This document shows, one piece after another, positions 8,652 through 19,925 of a stretch of DNA of 64,000 bases; the first letter of the stretch is position 1; every line of letters starts with the position of its first letter. A program made the translations under genes and the position numbers. The stretch covers positions 1 to 64,000 of the forward strand of contig VGAK01000004.1 in assembly GCA_016870775.1 (NCBI GenBank), written 5' to 3'. The notes beneath the pieces were generated by a model. That model saw only the letters and a program-made list of their open reading frames with translations. It was not told the origin of the DNA and searched no databases. The DNA comes from Actinomycetota bacterium (GTDB lineage Bacteria > Actinomycetota > Acidimicrobiia > Acidimicrobiales > Ilumatobacteraceae).

Positions 8652-9547
8652 CACCGAGGAGGTTTCGTGTCGCGGTCGGTGCCGCACTCGGCTCACTCTG
8701 CGTGATCATCGTGACCGGTGCGCTCGTGCGCCTCACGGGATCGGGTCTCGGGTGCATGGACTGGCCACGTTGCAGCGAGAGCAAATTTGTCGATATCTCG
8801 TCCGGTCACACCGCGATCGAGCAGCTGAACAGATTGTTCACTGGAGTGGTCTCGGCGACGGTGATCGTCGTTGTGCTGTCGGCGCATCGGCTCCGGCCCC
8901 GGCGGAAGGATCTCGTGTTGCTCGCGTGGAGTCTCGTCGCGGGTGTCCTCGTCCAGGTCGTGATCGGTGGCGTCGTCGTGCTCACCGGACTGAATCCCTT
9001 CGCGAACATGGCCCACTTCTTGGTTTCGATGATCCTGGTGGCCTGCGGATTGGCTCTCCACCGGCGGGCGGGGAGCCCCGAGAGCTCACCCACGTGGAGA
9101 TCCGTGCCCGTCGCCCTCCGGTCGGCCCACGCGGTCCTGTTCGTCCTCGTCCCGACGGCGATCGTGACCGGGACCGTGGTCACGGCGACGGGGCCCCACG
9201 CGGGGGACGAGAATGCGGTGCGGTTCGGATTCGCCCTCAAGTCCATCGCGCGGGTGCACAGTGTGTCGGTGATCGGCACTCTGTTGGTGCTGGCGTACGT
9301 CGGTTGGCGCACGATGCGGCGTTCGTCGTTCGCAGCGGCAACATCTGGCGACTACCGCGACGCGGTGGGAAACATGATCTTCGTCGGAGTCGTGCAGGCC
9401 GGGGTCGGATGGCTGCAGTACCTCACCGGTGTTCCCGTGATCCTCGTGGCAGTGCACATTGCGGGGGCGACCGCTTTCTGGTTGTCGTGGTGTGCGCTGG
9501 CACTGGCGACCCCCACGAACCCGTCCCACACGGTCGTCACCCGTTAG
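8648..9547 (+). CDS. ctaA: Heme A synthase (CtaA/COX15 family)
   Basis: 299 aa, about eight hydrophobic segments. It converts heme O to heme A for cytochrome c oxidase in the membrane. Family signatures are the N-terminal VRLTGSGLGCMDWPRC with a loop Cys pair, and His residues in NMAHFLVSM, IARVHSVSV and VAVHIAGA. The position usually occupied by the first heme-ligand His (IE..HR) reads IEQLNR, so it is Asn here. GTG 8648 overlaps the SDR stop (GTGA); upstream in-frame starts would run back inside the SDR gene. The TAG stop is part of the -10 hexamer of the next gene. Confidence 0.88.
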   Translation: MTPRRFRVAVGAALGSLCVIIVTGALVRLTGSGLGCMDWPRCSESKFVDISSGHTAIEQLNRLFTGVVSATVIVVVLSAHRLRPRRKDLVLLAWSLVAGVLVQVVIGGVVVLTGLNPFANMAHFLVSMILVACGLALHRRAGSPESSPTWRSVPVALRSAHAVLFVLVPTAIVTGTVVTATGPHAGDENAVRFGFALKSIARVHSVSVIGTLLVLAYVGWRTMRRSSFAAATSGDYRDAVGNMIFVGVVQAGVGWLQYLTGVPVILVAVHIAGATAFWLSWCALALATPTNPSHTVVTR

Positions 9548-9550
9548 TTT
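9545..9550 (+). promoter_or_regulatory. -10 hexamer TAGTTT containing the ctaA stop codon
   Basis: Ends 6 bases before ATG 9557. Its first three bases are the TAG stop of ctaA. Confidence 0.55.
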
Positions 9551-9556
9551 CGGTCC

Positions 9557-10366
9557 ATGACCGAACAAGACGAAGTCCTGCTGGAGGTCTCCGACCGGAT
9601 CGGAACCCTCACCCTCAACGCGCCGGGGCGCATGAACACGATCTCGTCGGAGATGCTGCGCCTTCTCTCCGAGCGTCTGCTCGAGGCGGATCGGGACCCC
9701 GACGTCCGATGCATCATCATGACCGGTGCGGGCAAGGCGTTCTGCGCCGGTCTGGACATGGGTGCGATGTCCGGCAGGGGTGAATCGTTGGGCGTGCTCG
9801 ATGGTGGGGGTGACTCGATGGCGGCCGAGATCGACATGCGCGAGGTGCCCCCGGTGGTGCTGCACAACATCGACACCCCGGTGATATGCGCCCTCAACGG
9901 CGGTGCCGCCGGGTACGGACTCGACATCGCCCTCGGGTGCGACATCCGGATCGCCTCGGAGACCGCCAAGCTCGCTCCCGGCTTCGCCAAGCGCGGGATC
10001 CTCCCCGAGAGTGGTGGAACCTGGCTGCTGCCACGCATGGTCGGGTACGCCAAGGCCGCCGAGATCTCCTTCGTCGGACGGACGCTGTCGGCACAGGAGT
10101 CGCTCGAGTTGGGTCTGGTGAACCATGTGGTGCCGGCCGATCAGTTGATGGACCGTGCCCGGGAGATGGCTGGTGAGATCGCCGCCAACGCGCCACTGGC
10201 CGTGCGCGCGATCAAGAGGATGATGCGCGCCGCCGAGACCGAGACATTCGAGCAGAACATCCACCACGTCTTCCTCCAGCTGTTGCCGTTGTTCAGGACG
10301 CGGGACTTCAGGGAGGGCGTCGCCGCCTTCATCGAGAAGCGACCACCGGACTTCATCGGTCGCTGA
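9557..10366 (+). CDS. Enoyl-CoA hydratase/isomerase family protein
   Basis: 269 aa crotonase-fold protein. AFCAGLDMGAM forms the first oxyanion-hole strand and CALNGGAAGYGLDIALGCD the second, giving the CoA-thioester pocket. In GILPESGGTWLLPR the Glu of PESGGT corresponds to one of the two catalytic Glu of true hydratases. The counterpart of the first Glu is not obvious. Involvement in fatty-acid or branched-acid breakdown is likely; the exact reaction is unknown. It is transcribed from its own leaderless promoter and converges with the Sua5 gene with only 3 bases between them. Confidence 0.87.
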   Translation: MTEQDEVLLEVSDRIGTLTLNAPGRMNTISSEMLRLLSERLLEADRDPDVRCIIMTGAGKAFCAGLDMGAMSGRGESLGVLDGGGDSMAAEIDMREVPPVVLHNIDTPVICALNGGAAGYGLDIALGCDIRIASETAKLAPGFAKRGILPESGGTWLLPRMVGYAKAAEISFVGRTLSAQESLELGLVNHVVPADQLMDRAREMAGEIAANAPLAVRAIKRMMRAAETETFEQNIHHVFLQLLPLFRTRDFREGVAAFIEKRPPDFIGR

Positions 10367-10369
10367 CGT

Positions 10370-11284
10370 TCATCGGCCGGCCGCCGCCTTGGAGAGACGG
10401 TCGGCAATGGCCGGTGCAAGCGAGCCGTGCCGGGGGACGACCGCAACGATCACCGTGGCCCCCCGCGCGTCGGCCTGGCGCAGTTCCGCATAGAGGCATC
10501 GGGCGTACTCGTTCGTGTCCTCGTGGTCGATGACGGCCACCGTCTCTGCGGGTCCGTTCTGCTCCGCCACACGCCGAGCCTCCCCGGAGTCGCCAGCGAG
10601 GATCACCCTGGCGCGTGGTGCGTAATGCGCCGCCAACATTCCGGGGGCTCGACTGCCACCGGTGAGTCGGCCCGGCGAGGTGCCGGTCGTCTGCTCGATC
10701 TGCGTGGCGTCGACTGAACCGGGCCTGAGGATTTGCAGGCCCGACGGGGCGCATTCCACGATCGTGGACTCGAGACCGACGGCACAGGGTCCTCCGTCCA
10801 GAACCATGTCGATCGACGAACCGAGGTCATCGAGGACGTGCCGGGCCGTCGTGGGACTGACATGACCGAAGGTGTTCGCAGAGGGAGCCGCGAGCGCATC
10901 GTCGAGTTGCTCGAGCAGGGCGATCGCCAGCGGGTGGTCGGGGACGCGCAGGGCGACGGTGTCGCGCCCGCCCGTCACCCAGTCCGGGGTGTGTGCCGTC
11001 CGCGGCACGAGCAACGTGAGTGGTCCGGGCCAATGGGTGGCGGCGAGGATGAGTGCGTTGTCATCGAGCACACCCCACACAGTCGGGTCGGCAGACGGCG
11101 AGAGATGGACGATGAGGGGATGGTCGGTGGGGCGGTTCTTCACCGCATAGACGCGCGCAACGGCGACCCTGTCCTGTGCGCACGCTGCGAGTCCGTAGAC
11201 GGTCTCGGTGGGAATCGCCGCGATGCCGCCTCCGGAGAGGCACCGTGCGACTTCGGTCGGATCAGTCGTGACGACCGCTGTCAC
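10370..11284 (-). CDS. L-threonylcarbamoyladenylate synthase (Sua5/YwlC type)
   Basis: 304 aa. It makes threonylcarbamoyl-AMP from Thr, bicarbonate and ATP for the t6A37 modification of ANN-decoding tRNAs. The N-terminal YrdC domain shows PTETVYGL, the KNRPTDHPL substrate loop and the SAN motif (APSANTFG), then GLESTIV. The length and the late SRAPGMLAAHYAPRA segment show the extra Sua5 C-terminal domain rather than the short TsaC form. GTG 11284 follows the upstream hydrolase stop by 6 bases, so the two genes form an operon. The other t6A genes are not in the window. Confidence 0.92.
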   Translation of the reverse strand: MTAVVTTDPTEVARCLSGGGIAAIPTETVYGLAACAQDRVAVARVYAVKNRPTDHPLIVHLSPSADPTVWGVLDDNALILAATHWPGPLTLLVPRTAHTPDWVTGGRDTVALRVPDHPLAIALLEQLDDALAAPSANTFGHVSPTTARHVLDDLGSSIDMVLDGGPCAVGLESTIVECAPSGLQILRPGSVDATQIEQTTGTSPGRLTGGSRAPGMLAAHYAPRARVILAGDSGEARRVAEQNGPAETVAVIDHEDTNEYARCLYAELRQADARGATVIVAVVPRHGSLAPAIADRLSKAAAGR

Positions 11285-11290
11285 CGGGGC

Positions 11291-14089
<2,799 letters not shown>

Positions 14090-14097
<8 letters not shown>

Positions 14098-14779
14098 CGT
14101 CGACTCGCACTTCGCGGGCTCGTCGCGCGCGAGTCACGCGTTCTATTCGATACTCCGCGCGGTGGTCGTGGGACTCACGTATCTGGTGACGCGCACGCGG
14201 CTGATCGGCAAGCACAACATCCCCGTCACCGGGCCGTTCCTGCTCGCACCGATCCACCGGTCCAACATCGACACCCCCTTGGCCGCCACCGTGACGCGCA
14301 GGCGCCTGCGGTTCATGGGCAAGGACTCGATCTGGAAGGTCCCGGTCATCGGTTGGATCATGTCCGCGCTCGGTGCCTTCCCCGTCACGCGCGGCACTGC
14401 CGACAGGGAGGCACTGAGGCGCTGCATCGCCGTTCTGGAAGCCGGCGAGCCGCTCGTTTTGTTCCCCGAGGGGACGCGCCAATCGGGGCCGAATGTGATG
14501 CCGTTGTTCGATGGCGCGGCGTACGTGGCCGTGAAGGCGGGGGTTCCGATCATCCCGGTCGGCATCGGCGGGTCGGAGGGCGTGATGCCGAAGGGCTCGC
14601 GGTTGATCAGGCCGCGCAAGTGCGTGGTCGTTGTCGGTGAGCCCATCACCGCCGAGCGCGACGCGGAGGGGCGGATTCCCCGCTCGGCTGTGCGGGATGT
14701 GACCGAGCGTCTCTCCGTGGAGTTGCAGCGACTCTTCGACGAGGCCCAGATCCTCGCCGGCACGCCGAACCGTCGTTGA
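14090..14779 (+). CDS. plsC: 1-acyl-sn-glycerol-3-phosphate acyltransferase (PlsC/LPLAT family)
   Basis: 229 aa membrane-associated acyltransferase of phospholipid synthesis, converting lysophosphatidate to phosphatidate. The HX4D motif is HRSNID (H56, D61). FPEGTRQSG is the glycerophosphate-binding block, followed by VPIIPVGIGG. A short hydrophobic segment near residues 22-38 may anchor it to the membrane. GTG 14090 overlaps the cmk end by 8 bases. It converges with the aminopeptidase gene with 7 bases between stops. Other LPLAT acyl transfers remain possible. Confidence 0.9.
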
Positions 14780-14786
14780 GGAACGG

Positions 14787-16028
14787 TCAACCGTTGGCGA
14801 AAGCCGAGAGAAGGTCCCGCAGTCTCGTCGGGTCCTCGGCGCCGACCGTCTCGCGCGCGGAGTGCATCGACCATTGGGGCACGCCGATGTCGATCGCCTC
14901 GATCCCGAGATTGGTGGCGGTGATCGGTCCGATCGTGGAGCCGCACGGCATGTTGTTGCGCGTCACGAAGGTCTGCAGCGGGATCCCCTCGGAGTCGGCG
15001 AGGGCGCGCATGAGGCCTGCCCCCCTCGCCGATGTCGCATAGCGCTGATTGCCGTTCAACTTGAGCGCAGGACCCGCGTTCAGGATCGGCCCGTGGCGCG
15101 GATCGTGGCGCTCTTGGTAGTTCGGGTGCACGGCATGCGCATTGTCCGCCGAGATGCACCAGGATTCGGCGCGGCGATCCATCGCCCGACGTGGGTCGAG
15201 TCCTTCCTCGTGGTCGATGGCTGCGAGCAGGTTGGCGAGCAATGGTCCCCCCGCACCGGTGACACTGTCGGAGCCGACCTCCTCATGATCGTTCAGGACG
15301 ACGATCACCGTGTGGTCCGATGTCGCACCGGACGAGACCATCGCCTCCACCGCGGCCCAGCAAGAGAGTTGGTTGTCGAGTCTCCCACTCACCAAGAGTG
15401 AGTGATCGCGCCCGATCACCGCGGCGCGCTGTGTGTCGAACAATTGCGCGTCGAAAGCGACGATGTCATCGGTGCCGGTCACCGATCCGAGCCAATCCCG
15501 GAAGCCCGTCGCCGAGGTGCCCCAGATCGGAGTGAGGTGTGCGTGCCGGTCGAGGAGCAGTCCGCGGTCGTTGATCTCCCGATCGAGATGGATGGCGAGT
15601 TGGGGGATCCGCGCGACCGCATCCCCGACATGGAACATCTTCACGGTCCCGTCGCGTGCCACGACGCGGCCAGCGAGGCCCAAGTCGCGGTCGAGCCACG
15701 AGTTGAGGAGAACCCCGCCGTAGATCTCGATCCCGAGTTGGGCCGTTCCTGCCGCACCCGTCTCGGGGTTCGGTTGCACGCGCAAGTTGGGTGAATCGGT
15801 GTGGGCACCGATGATCCGGTAGGGCGAGCCCGGTGCACCGCGCTTCCATGCCAGGACACTGCCGTCGACGATCCGCACCCCGCGTGAAGGGAGTCCTTCG
15901 GCGAAACGGTCCAGTTTCTGCCAACCTGCGGCACTGAGACGCTCCGTGGCGGATTGCGCCGCGTGGAACGGTGTCGGGGAGGCGTCCAACCACGAACAGA
16001 GTGAGCCGAGATCGGCCTCGCGGGTCAT
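14787..16028 (-). CDS. apeB: M18 family aminopeptidase
   Basis: 413 aa zinc aminopeptidase, probably a dodecameric cytosolic enzyme that removes N-terminal residues, often Asp/Glu or hydrophobic. Motifs: IGAHTDSPNLR (metal His/Asp), LNDHEEVGSDS (catalytic Glu pair), ISADNAHAVHPNY (metal Asp) and the late PQWSMHSARE (metal His). Length agrees with M18 (about 420-430). ATG 16028 overlaps the TGA of the upstream phosphatase gene, so the two are co-translated. The substrate range is unknown. Confidence 0.93.
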   Translation of the reverse strand: MTREADLGSLCSWLDASPTPFHAAQSATERLSAAGWQKLDRFAEGLPSRGVRIVDGSVLAWKRGAPGSPYRIIGAHTDSPNLRVQPNPETGAAGTAQLGIEIYGGVLLNSWLDRDLGLAGRVVARDGTVKMFHVGDAVARIPQLAIHLDREINDRGLLLDRHAHLTPIWGTSATGFRDWLGSVTGTDDIVAFDAQLFDTQRAAVIGRDHSLLVSGRLDNQLSCWAAVEAMVSSGATSDHTVIVVLNDHEEVGSDSVTGAGGPLLANLLAAIDHEEGLDPRRAMDRRAESWCISADNAHAVHPNYQERHDPRHGPILNAGPALKLNGNQRYATSARGAGLMRALADSEGIPLQTFVTRNNMPCGSTIGPITATNLGIEAIDIGVPQWSMHSARETVGAEDPTRLRDLLSAFANG

Positions 16029-16639
16029 GAGCGGAAGATACCGACCGGCAGACCTGTGCCGCGCAGGTGCGAGGTCTCGTTGATCGACAGGATGCTCCGG
16101 TGACCCCGGCTGGAGGCTGCGATGCGATGGATGCTCGTGTAGTTCGGGTAGAAGAATTGGCCGCTCGGGAGTCCGAGGACATGGGCGAGATACTCGTTGA
16201 TGACCCCACCGTGGCACGACACGAGGACGGTGTGGCCTCGATGGGTCGCAATGATCGTCTCGAGGCTCGACACGACGCGTTCCTTGAACTCCTCCGGTCG
16301 CTCGGGTGAGGTCCAGGCACCCTCGACGATCTCCCGCCATCGTGGGTCGTTCGCTGCCTTCAGTTGCTCGATCGGGATGTACTCGTTGGAGTCCCTGTCC
16401 CATTCGGCGACACCGTCCACGACGGCATACGGCAGGCCCTTGACCTGCCCGATGGGTTCGATCGTCTGCAGGGCGCGCTTCATCGGACTGGAGTAGAGCG
16501 CATCGAGGTGCTCGTCGGCGAGATACTCCGCGAGATGGCGCGCTTGGGTGTGGCCATCCTCGGACAGTTCGGGATCGGCGGGGCCGTCGAGGACCTCTCG
16601 TCTCTCGGGAAGGGCGTGTCTCACCAGGACCAGTTCCAC
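16025..16639 (-). CDS. Histidine phosphatase superfamily protein
   Basis: 204 aa. VELVLVRHALPE has the phospho-acceptor His at residue 8. SSPMKRALQT is the Arg-containing phosphate pocket, and VSCHGGVINEYL holds the second His. It looks like a small-molecule phosphatase similar to CobC or phosphoglycerate mutase-like proteins; the substrate is unknown. GTG 16639 is chosen because it puts the beta-1 strand at the N-terminus, as in family members. Only 19 bases separate it from the start of the divergent hydrolase gene. Confidence 0.85.
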   Translation of the reverse strand: MELVLVRHALPERREVLDGPADPELSEDGHTQARHLAEYLADEHLDALYSSPMKRALQTIEPIGQVKGLPYAVVDGVAEWDRDSNEYIPIEQLKAANDPRWREIVEGAWTSPERPEEFKERVVSSLETIIATHRGHTVLVSCHGGVINEYLAHVLGLPSGQFFYPNYTSIHRIAASSRGHRSILSINETSHLRGTGLPVGIFRS

Positions 16640-16658
16640 GGTGATTAGATAACCACTT
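16640..16658. promoter_or_regulatory. 19-bp divergent promoter gap with a symmetric -10-like element
   Basis: The two start codons (GTG 16639 minus, GTG 16659 plus) are 19 bases apart. Positions 16646-16651 read TAGATA on plus and TATCTA on minus, 7 and 6 bases from the respective starts. Neither matches TANNNT fully, since the last base is A. A shared two-way -10 is a plausible but unproven reading. Confidence 0.35.
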
Positions 16659-17447
16659 GTGGCACCCCGACCATGCACCGAGTCGCCGTGCGCCGGAATC
16701 CATTGGGTCGAGTCCGGTCCCGCCGGAGTCGACGATCCGGTGGTCGTGCTCATCCATGGATCACTCGATCGAATGGCTGGAATGGCGTTGCTGGCGCGCG
16801 AGATCGCCCCGGTTGCCCGCGTCCTGCGTTTCGATCGGCGCGGCTACGGCGACAGTTGGGGCCACCCGGGTCCCTTCACGGCGCGCGAGAATGCGCGTGA
16901 CCTGGAGATGCTCCTCGGTGGGCGCCGGGCGATCTTGATCGGTCACAGCTTCGGCGGCAACGTCGCGCTGCTGACCGCCGAGTTGCTCGGTGATCAGATA
17001 CTGGGGGTCTCCACATACGAGACCCCGTTGTCGTGGTTGCCGATCTGGCCCGAGGAAACCGCCGGAGGCCGGGCCGTGAGTGTCGGTGCAGAGACCGCAG
17101 CAGAGGAGTTCATGGTCGCCCTCATCGGTCGGGACAAGTGGGATGCACTTCCGGAGCGGACCCAGCGTGCGCGCCGGCGCGAGGGACCCGCACTCGTGGG
17201 GGAGCTGAGTGACCTGCGCATGGGTGCGCCGTGGGACGCCTCGCGAGTTACGTGCAGGGTTCTCGCTGGTCATGGCACCAAGGCGCGCGACCACCACGTG
17301 GGTGGCGCACGGTGGATCGTCGACAATGTCGAGCGAGCGGAGATCGCCGTGCTGGAGGGAGCCGGGCACGGAGCCCCCATCTCGCATCCGGCACAATTCA
17401 CCGCGATGCTGGTGACGCCCCATCTCGGAGCGACGCGTGAATCCTGA
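16659..17447 (+). CDS. Alpha/beta hydrolase
   Basis: 262 aa. VVVLIHGSLD (HG oxyanion motif), DRRGYGDSWG (typical cap-proximal motif) and LIGHSFGGNVALL with the nucleophile in GHSFGG are clear. The catalytic His is likely in GAGHGAPISHP. The conserved Asp before it is less certain. The fold covers esterases, haloperoxidase-like enzymes and C-C hydrolases; no substrate is indicated. It ends 47 bases before a convergent small membrane protein gene. Confidence 0.84.
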   Translation: MAPRPCTESPCAGIHWVESGPAGVDDPVVVLIHGSLDRMAGMALLAREIAPVARVLRFDRRGYGDSWGHPGPFTARENARDLEMLLGGRRAILIGHSFGGNVALLTAELLGDQILGVSTYETPLSWLPIWPEETAGGRAVSVGAETAAEEFMVALIGRDKWDALPERTQRARRREGPALVGELSDLRMGAPWDASRVTCRVLAGHGTKARDHHVGGARWIVDNVERAEIAVLEGAGHGAPISHPAQFTAMLVTPHLGATRES

Positions 17448-17494
17448 TGCCCTCGCTGCCACGGTGCCACAGGTGCCGGTGACGGGCGGGTCGG

Positions 17495-17794
17495 TCAGCC
17501 CTCGGGGATCGGCACCTTGATGTCCACGTCCTGACCGAAGAACGTGCACTTCGCCTCGATGGTGGCTCCGGGCTTGGCCTGGTCCGCGACACTCTGTGCA
17601 CACTCGGTGATCTCGGCACGCTGCGACCAAGCCGCGAGTGCGAGTGCCACCATTGCGGCACTCGTGATGATCTTGCCGACGATCGACGAGATGATCTTCA
17701 GGAGGACCAATCCCACGACCACGGCCCCAATGGACACCCCCAAAGCGGCGTTCTCCATGAGGTTCGCGTCGACAGCGGACAGAAGATTGGACAC
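17495..17794 (-). CDS. Small membrane protein of unknown function
   Basis: 99 aa. An N-terminal Asn/Ala-rich segment precedes a long hydrophobic stretch (about residues 17-58, possibly two helices around a Gly/Lys turn), then a short hydrophilic tail with two Cys (ECAQ and KCTF), which may face outside and form a disulfide. No family is recognised. GTG 17794 is supported by TATTGT ending 6 bases upstream; an out-of-frame ATG at 17799 is not used. It diverges from the MobA-like gene. Confidence 0.65.
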   Translation of the reverse strand: MSNLLSAVDANLMENAALGVSIGAVVVGLVLLKIISSIVGKIITSAAMVALALAAWSQRAEITECAQSVADQAKPGATIEAKCTFFGQDVDIKVPIPEG

Positions 17795-17800
17795 ACCATG

Positions 17801-17806
17801 ACAATA
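17801..17806 (-). promoter_or_regulatory. -10 hexamer TATTGT, leaderless type
   Basis: Ends 6 bases before GTG 17794 on the minus strand and fixes the start of the small membrane protein. Confidence 0.55.
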
Positions 17807-17822
17807 GGCGGGATTTCAGCCG

Positions 17823-17828
17823 TAGCCT
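17823..17828 (+). promoter_or_regulatory. -10 hexamer TAGCCT, leaderless type
   Basis: Ends 7 bases before GTG 17836. Confidence 0.55.
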
Positions 17829-17835
17829 TGGGACC

Positions 17836-18405
17836 GTGGTGTCAGGTTCCTTCACCGTTGCAGTGCTCGTCGGTGGTGACAGCTCGCGCATGGGGTGCGA
17901 CAAGGCCACGTTCGCGGTCGACGGAACCGCAATGGCCAACCGGATCGCCGCGGCGGCCCGTGAGGCCGGAGCGGACGAGGTGTTGATGGTGGGCGGCCCG
18001 CAGGCGCGCGCCAAGGTCCTGGACGGAGCGTGGAAGAAGGACGCGTACCCGGGTGAGGGTCCCCTCGGAGGGGTCATCACGGCCCTCAAGTCCTCGAGTC
18101 ACGACTCGGTGGTCGTGCTCTCCTGCGACATGCCCTTCATCACCTCGGCGGTGATCTCGAGTCTGGTGCGCGGCCTGAACGACGCTCAGGCCACGGTGGG
18201 TCGAACCGATCGACTGAATTGGCTCTGTGCGGCGTGGTCGAAGGGGGAGTGTCTGTCCACGCTCCAGAGCGTGTGGAAGAGGAACGAGAGGGCCGTGCAC
18301 AGAGCGGCGGTTCTGCTCGACGTCGCCGAGGTCCCGGTGCCGGCGGTGGCTGTGCGCAACATCAACACGCCGCACGACCTGGAGCCGGACGTCGAATCCG
18401 CGTGA
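17836..18405 (+). CDS. MobA-like NTP transferase (molybdenum cofactor guanylyltransferase family)
   Basis: 189 aa. The nucleotide-binding start AVLVGGDSSRMGCDKATF fits the LxGGxSxRMGxDK motif. GEGPLGGVITAL and LSCDMPF (metal-binding Asp) are also MobA hallmarks. MobA attaches GMP to molybdopterin. With no other Moco gene nearby, a different sugar-phosphate or cofactor substrate remains possible. It overlaps the RNase D gene by GTGA. An alternative start is the next codon, GTG 17839. Confidence 0.8.
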   Translation: MVSGSFTVAVLVGGDSSRMGCDKATFAVDGTAMANRIAAAAREAGADEVLMVGGPQARAKVLDGAWKKDAYPGEGPLGGVITALKSSSHDSVVVLSCDMPFITSAVISSLVRGLNDAQATVGRTDRLNWLCAAWSKGECLSTLQSVWKRNERAVHRAAVLLDVAEVPVPAVAVRNINTPHDLEPDVESA

Positions 18406-19595
18406 GCCGCGGCGCGGATCTCAGCTGGGAGTGGATCGACGACGACGCCCATCTCCGGGAATTCGTCGCTCACGCCGTTGGTTGCGACGCCTATCACATC
18501 GACACCGAGTTCCATCGGGAGCGGACGTATTTTCCGCAACTTGCGCTCGTGCAGATCGAGGCTGGTGGCCGTCTCGTCCTGATCGATCCTCTCGCGTGCG
18601 ACGCTCGGCACCTCATCCCCCTCTTCGAGGGCCCGGGCTTGGCAGTGCTCCATGCCGCCCAGCAGGATCTCGACGTCCTCGACCAATCCATCGGTGCGAT
18701 ACCGGGCCGCATCTTCGACACCCAGCTCGCGGCGTGCTTCATCGGCTATTCGACACCGTCGCTGGCATCTCTCACCCAGACGATCGTGGGTGTCACCGTG
18801 GCCAAGGGCGACAGGCTCACCGACTGGCTGCGCAGACCGTTGACTGCCCCACAGTTGAGGTATGCGGCATCCGATGTCGCCCACCTCGCCGAGATCAGGT
18901 CGTCGGTTCAGACCGAGCTCGAGTCGCTCGGTCGCACCGAGTGGGCGATGGAGGCCTGCGAGGAATTGCGCTCGAGGCCAACGGGGCCCGTCGAGCCACT
19001 GGAGGCATGGTTGCGCGTCAAGGACGTGCGCACGTTGCGGGGTCGGGCCAGGTGGGTCGCACGGTCCGTGGCACGCTGGCGCGAGGAGCGCGCGATGGAG
19101 CTCGATCGTCCACCGCGGTATGTCCTGAGCGACATCGCGCTGTTGGGCGTGGCCCAGAAGGCCCCCTCGACTGCCGAGGACCTCGGACAATGCCGGGGTG
19201 TCGATTCTGGTTTCGCGCGAGGATCCCAGGGCAGGGCGCTCCTCGGGGCGGTGCGAGACGGGCTCGAGGAGTCATCCTCGGGGGATCTCCAGTTTCCCGC
19301 CCCGGAGGGGGAGGATCTCGAGAAGGGGATGCGGTCGGCCGCCACGCTCGTGAGTGCGTGGGTGACCGAGCTCGCCCGTCAACAGCGCCTCGACGCGACG
19401 CTGCTCGCGACACGTCGTGACATCGTCGACCTGCTCACGCATTCGCCGTCATCGCGCCTGGCGACGGGTTGGAGGGCCGAGATCGTGGGTCGAGACATCG
19501 AGGATCTGGTCGCGGGGCGCAAGGCGTTGACATTCACCGGGAAGGGCTCTGACGAGGGCCTGCGCCTCGTGAATGTGCCGGGAGGCGGCCAATGA
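18402..19595 (+). CDS. rnd: Ribonuclease D (3'-5' exonuclease with HRDC region)
   Basis: 397 aa. The N-terminal DEDDy exonuclease domain has HIDTEFHRE (Exo I: Asp and Glu), HAAQQDLDVL (Exo II) and YAASDVAHL (Exo III Tyr and Asp), so all four metal ligands are present. The C-terminal half carries HRDC-like helices (about 210-290, 320-390) used for RNA binding. The expected role is trimming tRNA and small RNA 3' ends. GTG 18402 overlaps the MobA-like stop. Actinobacterial homologues are of similar length. Confidence 0.92.
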   Translation: MSRGADLSWEWIDDDAHLREFVAHAVGCDAYHIDTEFHRERTYFPQLALVQIEAGGRLVLIDPLACDARHLIPLFEGPGLAVLHAAQQDLDVLDQSIGAIPGRIFDTQLAACFIGYSTPSLASLTQTIVGVTVAKGDRLTDWLRRPLTAPQLRYAASDVAHLAEIRSSVQTELESLGRTEWAMEACEELRSRPTGPVEPLEAWLRVKDVRTLRGRARWVARSVARWREERAMELDRPPRYVLSDIALLGVAQKAPSTAEDLGQCRGVDSGFARGSQGRALLGAVRDGLEESSSGDLQFPAPEGEDLEKGMRSAATLVSAWVTELARQQRLDATLLATRRDIVDLLTHSPSSRLATGWRAEIVGRDIEDLVAGRKALTFTGKGSDEGLRLVNVPGGGQ

Positions 19596-19619
19596 ACCGT
19601 TTCGGGGCTGGATCGGGGC

Positions 19620-19625
19620 TAACCT
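19620..19625 (+). promoter_or_regulatory. Possible -10 hexamer TAACCT with short leader
   Basis: Lies 48 bases before GTG 19674. The leader would contain a small GGCCC-ga-GGGCC hairpin (19640-19651). Confidence 0.35.
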
Positions 19626-19673
19626 GAGGAGGTCAAGAAGGCCCGAGGGCCGATCAGTGTTCGGAGTCCGACC

Positions 19674-19895
19674 GTGAAGAAGGGTCGCCACCGCCGATTC
19701 GAAGAGGCGCGGAAACTCAAGCAAGCGGGCCCGAGCGCGTCGGACCTCGGAATCACACCCGAGCGATCCTCCTCGTCGAAGGATGACGAGTATGCAGAGA
19801 TTGCCGAGCGGTACGGGGTCACATTCGACGAGGACGAGAATGACGGCGACACAGACGGGGATGAACCCGCCGACGCCGGGTCAGACCCAGACTGA
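19674..19895 (+). CDS. Small acidic protein, conserved-looking, function unknown
   Basis: 73 aa. A basic N-terminus (MKKGRHRRFEEARKLKQ) is followed by a very acidic tail rich in Asp and Glu. No Cys, no membrane segment and no recognised family. Codon third-position GC is like its neighbours. GTG 19674 gives the Lys/Arg-rich beginning; no strong ribosome site is visible. It lies 30 bases upstream of typA and could be co-transcribed. Confidence 0.6.
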   Translation: MKKGRHRRFEEARKLKQAGPSASDLGITPERSSSSKDDEYAEIAERYGVTFDEDENDGDTDGDEPADAGSDPD

Positions 19896-19925
19896 CGCTC
19901 CTGCGGCTCCTCCGCCCGGCACAAG

